Source: an uncultured Lactobacillus sp.
GTDB lineage: Bacteria; Bacillota; Bacilli; Lactobacillales; Lactobacillaceae
Assembly (NCBI RefSeq): GCF_948948975.1
Contig: NZ_CARBVX010000024.1
Coordinates: forward strand, 3,276-15,983
DNA length: 12,708 nt
Reading direction: 5' to 3'
Shown here: positions 1-5,518 of the stretch, in pieces
Layout: each line of letters opens with the position of its first letter
Numbering within the stretch: the stretch's first letter is position 1
Translations under genes and position numbers: made by a program
The notes under the pieces: model-generated
The model's input: only the letters and a program-made list of their open reading frames with translations
Databases searched by the model: none
Told to the model about the DNA's origin: nothing

Positions 1-28
1 GGATCATCTCCACATCCGTGGAGAATAG
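1..28 (-). repeat. Single I-E CRISPR repeat in reverse orientation, at a leader-like junction
   Basis: Read on the minus strand this is a 28-base relative of the repeats in the two arrays. It has the same stem (CTCCAC / GTGGAG) and the same GATGATCC end, but begins CTATT instead of GTGTT and has the loop GGAT instead of GTAG. The bases next to it (29-41 read in reverse, GGATTTTCTTAGT) match the end of the array 2 leader (GGATTCTTTTAGT) at 11 of 13 positions. This suggests the first, leader-side repeat of a third array running leftward out of the window. A solitary decayed repeat is the alternative; the window edge prevents a decision. Confidence 0.6.
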
Positions 29-198
29 ACTAAGAAAATCCCAATGTAATAATAAATCCCAAAATAAATACTAACATTTTTAATGAGTTTTAATAACTCT
101 TAACCTTAAAATACCTATAAATAATAAGAATGAATTTGGCTGTTAACTTGTTTTTAAAAGAGGTAAAATGATTCTGAATAGTACTTGGAGTGAATATA
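29..198. promoter_or_regulatory. AT-rich intergenic stretch: leader-like on minus strand, htpX upstream region on plus strand
   Basis: No gene is visible. The left end resembles a CRISPR leader end when read on the minus strand. For htpX, possible -10 boxes are TATAAA (116-121) and TAAAAT (164-169), but neither has a convincing -35 box, so the promoter is not resolved. A GGAG (187-190) lies 8 bases before the ATG at 199. Confidence 0.35.
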
Positions 199-1116
199 AT
201 GCTTTATAAACAAATTGAACAGAATAAACGAAATACTTGGATTATTTTGGGTCTATACACCGTGTTGATACTAATAATAAGTATTTTTCTGGGAATGCTT
301 TTTACAGTTTATGTTGGAGGAGCTTTCTTTGTTATAGGTTTAATTTACATTGCACACGTCTATTTTGATGCAACTCGCCATCTTATGAAAGTAACAAATG
401 CTGTTGAAATTACTAAAGAAACAGAGCCCCAAATTTATGAATTAGTTGAAGAACTCTGTTTAGCAGGTGGGCTGCCAGTTCCAAAATTATATATTACTCC
501 TGATCAGGCGCCGAATGCTTTTGCTACCGGACGTGATCCACAACATGCAAGTTTAGCTTTAACGCAGGGACTATTGAATATGATGAATAAAAAAGAAGTT
601 CAAGGTGTCATTGGCCATGAACTTTCTCATATTCGAAACTACGATACTCGTATTACAGTTTTAGCGAGTGCGCTAACCAGTTTAATTACAATGACTGGTG
701 TAGGAATCGTTGTATTTGGATGGACTGTATTAACTAGTGAGAATAAAGGTTTGTTAAGTCTTCTTATCAAATTCTTTGCCTTATTTTTGATTATTGTAGG
801 TGGAATTATTTCTATTATTGGAATTCCTATAGCAAAGTTGCTATTTTTACTAGTATCACGTCAGAGAGAGTATTTGGCAGATATTGGTTCAGTTGATTTG
901 ACACGTGAACCAAGTGGCTTAATTTCCGCTCTGTCTAAACTTGAAAAACTAGAAGAAGGAGAGAGTACCCCGCAAATTGGCTCTCAAGATTTAGCCCTAC
1001 AACATTTGTATTTTAATTTTCCGAGTGCTCATAATTGGATTAGCCACCTTTTCTCCGATCATCCACCTTTGGATAAAAGAATCGAACGTCTAGAAAATAG
1101 TAATCGGATAAAATAA
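199..1116 (+). CDS. htpX: HtpX-type membrane zinc metalloprotease (M48B)
   Basis: An integral-membrane protease that degrades misfolded or damaged membrane proteins, with its active site facing the cytoplasm in known members. Numbered from the ATG at 199 (305 residues), hydrophobic spans lie at about 15-33 and 37-54, then the zinc motif HELSH (140-144). Further hydrophobic stretches follow at about 155-178 and 185-219, and the third zinc ligand is expected at Glu224 in REYLAD. Length and order are typical of the family. The open frame also allows a GTG start at 190, but that codon overlaps the GGAG ribosome binding site (187-190), so the ATG at 199 is preferred. The gene is monocistronic with a terminator just downstream and has no evident link to CRISPR; it is probably the chromosomal neighbour of the locus. 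Confidence 0.93.
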   Translation: MLYKQIEQNKRNTWIILGLYTVLILIISIFLGMLFTVYVGGAFFVIGLIYIAHVYFDATRHLMKVTNAVEITKETEPQIYELVEELCLAGGLPVPKLYITPDQAPNAFATGRDPQHASLALTQGLLNMMNKKEVQGVIGHELSHIRNYDTRITVLASALTSLITMTGVGIVVFGWTVLTSENKGLLSLLIKFFALFLIIVGGIISIIGIPIAKLLFLLVSRQREYLADIGSVDLTREPSGLISALSKLEKLEEGESTPQIGSQDLALQHLYFNFPSAHNWISHLFSDHPPLDKRIERLENSNRIK

Positions 1117-1125
1117 GATAAGTAC

Positions 1126-1159
1126 GACCAAATATCATGAGATGGTATTTGGTCTTTTT
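1126..1159 (+). terminator. Rho-independent terminator of htpX
   Basis: GACCAAATA (1126-1134) pairs perfectly with TATTTGGTC (1146-1154), and inside the loop CAT can pair with ATG. A TTTTT run follows at 1155-1159. It separates htpX from the CRISPR array. Confidence 0.9.
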
Positions 1160-1196
1160 GTTGGGTTAAGCTGTAGGTTAAGCACTCTATTTTTTG

Positions 1197-1226
1197 TTGA
1201 TAGAAACTAATGGAAAATGATATTAT
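1197..1226 (+). promoter_or_regulatory. Promoter in the leader of CRISPR array 1
   Basis: TTGATA (1197-1202) and TATTAT (1221-1226) are separated by 18 bases, and each differs from consensus at one position. Transcription would start near 1233, about 30 bases before the first repeat, giving the pre-crRNA. The leader end (about 1229-1263) shares AATG, TATCA, GGAT and CTTTTAGT blocks with the leader of array 2. Confidence 0.65.
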
Positions 1227-1263
1227 TTGAATTAGAGAATGGCATTATATCAAGGATCTTTTA

Positions 1264-2082
1264 GTGTTCTCCACGTAGGTGGAGATGATCCTATAGTGCC
1301 CACCGTCTTGAGTACCACCAAAGAGTGTTCTCCACGTAGGTGGAGATGATCCTTTTAGTGTCGAACAAATTCAAAATATCGTAAGGTGTTCTCCACGTAG
1401 GTGGAGATGATCCCGATTCACCAATGTTGAAGACGCAAGAAAATGGGTGTTCTCCACGTAGGTGGAGATGATCCTTTGCCGGCTGGATTAACAGAGTTCA
1501 TCTTGTTGTGTTCTCCACGTAGGTGGAGATGATCCTGTTGTCTGCATATAGTGACAACCAACAGTGCCGTGTTCTCCACGTAGGTGGAGATGATCCTTAC
1601 TTTCCATCAGCTTCAAAAGTCGATGTTTGGTGTTCTCCACGTAGGTGGAGATGATCCTAAACCGATGGCTTTAATTCTACTTAGACCTAGCGTGTTCTCC
1701 ACGTAGGTGGAGATGATCCAAGCTGATTTAGCTAAATCACGATTCATTTTAGGTGTTCTCCACGTAGGTGGAGATGATCCTTCCCACTCTTTTTTCAACT
1801 CTTTTTCATCATCGTGTTCTCCACGTAGGTGGAGATGATCCCGAAATAAGAAATATACCCTAAAAGCTCATGAAGTGTTCTCCACGTAGGTGGAGATGAT
1901 CCCAGTTGCGCCCGTAGGGACCCTCTCTTTTTTGTATTCTCCACGTATGTAGAGATGATCCTACTCAACAGATTAAAGTTTAGAGACGTTTCGAGTATTC
2001 TCCACGTAAGTGGAGGTGATCCTATTCCTCTAACTTGGCTGATGAAGTAGCCAAGTGTTTTCCACGTAAGAGGATATAACCT
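1264..2082 (+). CRISPR. CRISPR array 1, type I-E, 14 repeats and 13 spacers
   Basis: Repeats of 28 bases start at 1264, 1325, 1386, 1447, 1508, 1569, 1630, 1692, 1753, 1814, 1875, 1934, 1995 and 2055. Repeats 1-11 are identical, beginning GTGTTCTCC and ending GATGATCC, with a CTCCAC/GTGGAG hairpin that Cas6e should cut. Spacers are 33 bases except spacer 7 (34), 11 (31) and 13 (32). Repeat 12 begins GTATT and has a broken stem pair (GTAGAG). Repeat 13 begins GTATT, has loop GTAA and ends GGTGATCC. Repeat 14 is heavily decayed, with a TTCCAC arm facing AGAGGA. Decay at the right end, together with the leader at the left, fixes the orientation: new spacers enter at 1264 and transcription runs toward cas3. 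Confidence 0.98.
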
Positions 2083-2503
2083 AGGATATTAGCAAAAATA
2101 ATTTATATTTGAGTACTTTTTATCAAAATGATGCAATAAGTAGTAGTCATATGGTTTACTGGCCATAAAGATCATGGAAAGAGTTAAAAATTAATTATTC
2201 TATAAGTGACCTTTTTGGCTTTTAATTAGAGTACTTACTATATTGTATAAAGCAAAATTATCGAAAATGGTGTAGGAAGAAAATCAACTGTACTATTGGT
2301 CCATTGAACGTATTAAGGTGAAGAGACGATTAGAACTATATAACATTGATGCCAAAGTAATTAAGCTAGGCCCTTTTGGAAAAGTGATGCACGATAATTC
2401 TGAATTTAAAAAATTGTATAGTGCACAATCAAACCTTTAATCTCTGTTCCAAAAATAAAGTTGAATCTAATTCAGCAAAGGTAAAAGTTTTATATCATTC
2501 ATT
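2083..2503. other. Intergenic stretch without a convincing gene; possible eroded coding sequence
   Basis: Between array 1 and the terminator at 2504 no intact gene is recognised. The only sizeable open frame is the fragment at 2276-2440, entered separately. A shared GCAAAAATAA occurs here at 2092-2101 and again at 2687-2696 after the mini-array. There is no clear repeat, RNA gene or promoter that I can support. Confidence 0.5.
2276..2440 (+). pseudogene. Short unrecognised open frame without a proper start, probably a gene remnant
   Basis: 54 codons are open between an in-frame TAG at 2273-2275 and the TAA at 2438-2440. An in-frame ATG-GTG lies just before the TAG, as if a reading frame had been interrupted. 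The peptide contains YYWSIERIKVKRR and LGPFGKVMHDNSEF. The first part faintly resembles the C-terminal tail of IS3-family transposases, but this is too weak to name it. No ribosome binding site is obvious. It could equally be chance in AT-rich DNA. Confidence 0.25.
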
Positions 2504-2530
2504 AAGCGCTCTGGTAGCGCTTTTTGTTTT
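2504..2530 (+). terminator. Rho-independent terminator isolating the cas region
   Basis: AAGCGCT (2504-2510) pairs perfectly with AGCGCTT (2516-2522) around the loop CTGGT, and the T-rich run TTTTTGTTTT follows (2521-2530). It would stop transcripts arriving from array 1, so that the mini-array and the cas operon depend on their own promoters. Confidence 0.85.
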
Positions 2531-2570
2531 GCAATGGGCTTATCGCTACTGATAGATAATCTAAAAAAAC

Positions 2571-2598
2571 TTAGTTACATTTAATAATAGAGTATAAT
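2571..2598 (+). promoter_or_regulatory. Putative promoter of the mini-CRISPR RNA
   Basis: A perfect TATAAT (2593-2598) lies 16 bases after a weak -35 candidate, TTAGTT (2571-2576). An A-tract just upstream (2563-2569) could act as an UP-like element. The predicted start near 2605 is only about five bases before the first diverged repeat, so the RNA would begin with that hairpin. Confidence 0.55.
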
Positions 2599-2604
2599 TA
2601 GAAA

Positions 2605-2685
2605 AGGTGTTGTTCTTCACACGAGTGAAGGTGATCCGAATATAGTGTATAGTTCGGAAAGTATTCTCCACGTATGTGGAGTTTT
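2605..2685 (+). ncRNA. Two-repeat degenerate mini-CRISPR; candidate cas-regulating crRNA (CreR-like)
   Basis: The first repeat (2610-2637) has stem CTTCAC (2615-2620) and GTGAAG (2625-2630), loop ACGA, and end GGTGATCC. Relative to the arrays both stem arms changed (CTCCAC/GTGGAG), so pairing is kept. After Cas6e cutting at 2630 the tag would be GTGATCC plus G2638. The spacer is 2639-2660, 22 bases against about 32 in the arrays after the same tag base. The second repeat (2661-2681) begins GTATT and keeps CTCCAC (2666-2671) and GTGGAG (2676-2681), but its tail is replaced by TTTT (2682-2685), so it can form the crRNA 3' hairpin and perhaps also end transcription. Spacer bases 1-11 recur in the cas promoter (2702-2712). 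CreR RNAs with this layout are known upstream of cas genes in several type I systems; the function here is inferred. The alternative is a dead array remnant. Confidence 0.7.
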
Positions 2686-2698
2686 GGCAAAAATAAAT

Positions 2699-2716
2699 AA
2701 TAATATAGTGTAAAGT
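2699..2716 (+). promoter_or_regulatory. Predicted Cascade operator: seed target of the mini-CRISPR spacer
   Basis: AAT at 2699-2701 serves as a PAM-like triplet; AA-type PAMs are known for related I-E systems and the third base is the T/C seen at the start of array spacers. AATATAGTGTA (2702-2712) matches the mini-CRISPR spacer (2639-2649) perfectly. The next base mismatches, AGT matches, and similarity is then mostly lost. Such limited pairing would allow Cascade to bind but should not license Cas3 cutting. The site covers the -35 region of the cas promoter. Confidence 0.62.
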
Positions 2717-2726
2717 AAATTAACTG

Positions 2727-2735
2727 TGCTATAAT
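2727..2735 (+). promoter_or_regulatory. cas operon promoter, extended -10
   Basis: TG (2727-2728), one base, then TATAAT (2730-2735) make a perfect extended -10 element. No good -35 box is present: the best candidates between 2706 and 2714 match TTGACA at 3 of 6 positions or fewer, as is common with extended -10 promoters. Transcription would start near 2742, leaving a leader of about 26 bases with the ribosome binding site AAAGGAG (2751-2757) before the ATG at 2768. Confidence 0.75.
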
Positions 2736-2767
2736 GAAATCGAATTCAAAAAAGGAGATGAAAATTA

Positions 2768-5518
2768 ATGGTGAACTTATTTCCGGCCACTAAGGCTTTA
2801 TGGGGAAAGAAAGCGGTTCATGATGATCAAGAATTTTGGCTTCCTTTAGTAGCGCATTTAATTGATACTAAAAATGTAATGCAGTGGCTTTATAATAACT
2901 GGATTAGTGAAGGTACTAGAAAAATTTTGCAACAAAATCTTTCTCCTGAAGATACTCAAAAGCTGGTAGGATTTTTGGGATTTTATCATGATTTTGGTAA
3001 GGCCACGCCAGCTTTTCAATATAAACAGTCCTTTCCAAGGAATAAAGATTTGGATGAGGATATAAATGAAAAATTAAGAAGAGCAGGTTTTTCGTCCATC
3101 TCCATGGATAACTATAGAGTCCGTAAGTCACCTCATCCCATTGCTGGTGAAACTTTACTAGAATCTTTTGGATTAAATGAATCAATAGGCTCAATTATTG
3201 GTGGCCATCACGGTCTACCTCCAAAAAAAGATGTCACTTTTAAACAACTGAATATCTATGCTTCGAATCTTTGGGGCCGAGACACAGATACTAAAATTCA
3301 ACATGAGTGGAAGTCTGTTCAAAATAATCTTTTTAAATATGGACTAGCATTGTGTGGTTATAATGATATTAAGGATGTTCCAGAGGTTACTTTGCCACAA
3401 GCAGTAATTTTAGAGGGAATGTTAATCATGGCTGACTGGCTTGCCTCTAGCGAAAAATTAACTAATTATAGCAATATATCATTATTTCCCTTGATTTCGT
3501 TAGAAGAAGATTTTGATGAATTGAATATGGAAGAACGTTATCATCAAGCAATTAAAAAATGGGATATTAGTGATCGATGGATGCCAGAAAAGATTGCTTC
3601 TGTTAATGAACAATATCGCTTAAGGTTTAATTTTATTCCTCGTCCAGTGCAAAAAGAAATGTCAGAAACAATTTCTCAAGCTAATGATCCAGGCTTAGTT
3701 ATTATTGAGGCACCGACTGGAATTGGCAAAACCGAGCTAGCATTGACAGCAGCCGAACAACTAGCCTTTAAGCAAGGAAAATCCGGCTTATATATGGGTT
3801 TACCAACGCAGGCAACAACTAACGCAATGTTTTCAAGAGTTAAAGAGTGGCTTGATAGTATAGCAAAAGAACAAGCTGCACATCCTGATGTGAAATTGCT
3901 CCAAGGTAAAGCAAAATTTAATAAACCCTATACTAAATTACCTTATGCCGAGAATATTTATGATGATACAGATGGAGCAGTAGTAATTAATAGTTGGTTT
4001 GCGGGAAAAAAGTCGAGTTTATCCCATTTTGCAGTTGGAACAATTGATCATCTCTTACTCACTGCCTTAAAGCAAAAACATCTTTTTCTAAGACACTTAG
4101 GCTTTAGTGATAAAGTGGTAATAATTGACGAACTTCACGCGTACGATTCTTATATGAGTTCATATTTAGAGAAAGCTATTAAATGGTTAGGAGCATATCA
4201 TGTACCAGTAATTGCTTTGTCCGCAACTTTACCTAAGAAAAAAAGAAATGATTTGTTAAAAGCTTATCTGAAAGGAAAATATGGCAGTATAAAAATAAAA
4301 ACCAATGATAATTGGGAAGCTAATGAAGGCTATCCCTTACTTAGTATTCTGGATGGAAACAAATTAGAACAAGCAAGTGAGTTTTCGATTGCGAATGATG
4401 AAAATAGAACGATTAATGTTGTTCGTTTTAATGGAAATGAAGAAGAAATTATTAATAAAGCAGTTGCCGAAATAGAGGATGGCGGAATAGCGGGAATAGT
4501 TGTTAATACCGTTAAACGAGCTCAAGACTTAGCAAGATTAGTCCCTGAAAACATTGAAGTATTACTTTTACATTCTGCTTATTTAGCACCAGAGCGTGAA
4601 AAAATTGAAGAAAGACTTCAAGCGAAGATTGGAAAGGGTGTCACTCGTCCCCAAAAAATGATAGTTATCGGAACGCAAGTTTTAGAGCAATCTCTAGATA
4701 TTGATTTTGATGTGCTTTTTACTGATATTGCACCAGTAGATTTAATTATTCAGCGAATTGGTAGACTACATCGTCATAAAATTTCCCGACCTACAACTTT
4801 AGCGAAGCCGACAGTCTACATCACAGGCATAAACGGCTATGGTGATTACGGTAAAGGAAATGAATTTATCTATGAAAAATACTTATTAATGAAAACCGAT
4901 TATTTTCTAAAAAATAAGATTAGTATTCCTAATGATGTATCTCCATTGGTACAACAAGTATATAGTCCTAATGTAGATAAGAATATTAAAGATATTAGTG
5001 AGTCTAAGACAAAGTTTGAAAAAGATTTAAAAAAATCTAAGAAGAAAGCACGAGTATTTCAAATAGAAAATCCGAATGAAAAAGACAGAAATAATTTATT
5101 TGGTTGGTTAAGTGATGGACAAATTAATGTTAGCGATGATAATCATGCCGCTGCTTGTGTTCGAGATATAAAAGAAACTATTGAAGTAATTCTTTTAAAA
5201 AATACTAGTGAAGGAACCTTTCTGATGGATGGACGTAATATTGAAGAAGTAAGTAGTGAAGAAATAGCCGGTCAAACTATTAGATTGCCATTTGCAGTCG
5301 TAAATAATTCAAAAAGTAAAGATCCAGTTGATAAAACAATTACAACATTGGAAAAAAACATGCTGACATTGCGTAATAAATGGAAAGAGGATATTTGGTT
5401 ACGTGGTGCTTTAGCACTAGAGTTTAATGAGAATAATTTAACTACTTTAAACGGATTTAACTTAAAATATTCTTCGAAATTAGGATTAATGTACGAAAAG
5501 GAGGAGGAAGATGGATAA
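2768..5518 (+). CDS. cas3: Cas3, HD nuclease and superfamily 2 helicase of type I-E
   Basis: The effector nuclease: it is recruited by target-bound Cascade, nicks the displaced strand, then unwinds and degrades DNA 3' to 5'. In the 916-residue protein the HD domain comes first, with likely metal ligands His30, His74-Asp75, His123, His147-His148 and Asp223. The helicase core follows, with Walker A APTGIGKT (315-322), the DEAH-box variant DELH (454-457), SAT (485-487), LEQSLDIDFD (639-648) and QRIGRLHRH (662-670). All key motifs are present and the length is normal, so it should be active. The ATG has a strong AAAGGAG 10 bases upstream. It is the first gene of the operon, directly behind the promoter predicted to be targeted by the mini-CRISPR. 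Its end overlaps cas8e by 8 bases. Confidence 0.97.
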   Translation: MVNLFPATKALWGKKAVHDDQEFWLPLVAHLIDTKNVMQWLYNNWISEGTRKILQQNLSPEDTQKLVGFLGFYHDFGKATPAFQYKQSFPRNKDLDEDINEKLRRAGFSSISMDNYRVRKSPHPIAGETLLESFGLNESIGSIIGGHHGLPPKKDVTFKQLNIYASNLWGRDTDTKIQHEWKSVQNNLFKYGLALCGYNDIKDVPEVTLPQAVILEGMLIMADWLASSEKLTNYSNISLFPLISLEEDFDELNMEERYHQAIKKWDISDRWMPEKIASVNEQYRLRFNFIPRPVQKEMSETISQANDPGLVIIEAPTGIGKTELALTAAEQLAFKQGKSGLYMGLPTQATTNAMFSRVKEWLDSIAKEQAAHPDVKLLQGKAKFNKPYTKLPYAENIYDDTDGAVVINSWFAGKKSSLSHFAVGTIDHLLLTALKQKHLFLRHLGFSDKVVIIDELHAYDSYMSSYLEKAIKWLGAYHVPVIALSATLPKKKRNDLLKAYLKGKYGSIKIKTNDNWEANEGYPLLSILDGNKLEQASEFSIANDENRTINVVRFNGNEEEIINKAVAEIEDGGIAGIVVNTVKRAQDLARLVPENIEVLLLHSAYLAPEREKIEERLQAKIGKGVTRPQKMIVIGTQVLEQSLDIDFDVLFTDIAPVDLIIQRIGRLHRHKISRPTTLAKPTVYITGINGYGDYGKGNEFIYEKYLLMKTDYFLKNKISIPNDVSPLVQQVYSPNVDKNIKDISESKTKFEKDLKKSKKKARVFQIENPNEKDRNNLFGWLSDGQINVSDDNHAAACVRDIKETIEVILLKNTSEGTFLMDGRNIEEVSSEEIAGQTIRLPFAVVNNSKSKDPVDKTITTLEKNMLTLRNKWKEDIWLRGALALEFNENNLTTLNGFNLKYSSKLGLMYEKEEEDG

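Noticed and set aside
85..99. Small inverted repeat GAGTT / AACTC upstream of htpX
   Set aside because: Five base pairs in AT-rich DNA with no T-run or operator-like symmetry; not distinguishable from chance.
190..198. GTG start for htpX at 190
   Set aside because: The codon overlaps the only good ribosome binding site (GGAG 187-190); the ATG at 199 is correctly spaced and gives the usual N-terminus.
1346..1362. CTTTTAGTGT at the junction of repeat 2 and spacer 2 of array 1, identical to the leader end
   Set aside because: The match stops after 10 bases and does not continue into a repeat; it is probably chance and does not show a spacer taken from the leader.
1613..1798. Minus-strand open frame of 61 codons
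   Set aside because: It lies inside CRISPR array 1 and its peptide repeats the translated repeat (SPPTWRTP-like); it is an artefact of the array.
2417..2431. TATAGTG at 2417, similar to part of the mini-CRISPR seed
   Set aside because: Only about seven bases match and there is no AA PAM with a continuous seed; not a credible target.
2916..3194. Minus-strand open frame of 92 codons within cas3
   Set aside because: It is fully antisense to the HD domain of cas3, with no ribosome binding site and a composition typical of a shadow frame.
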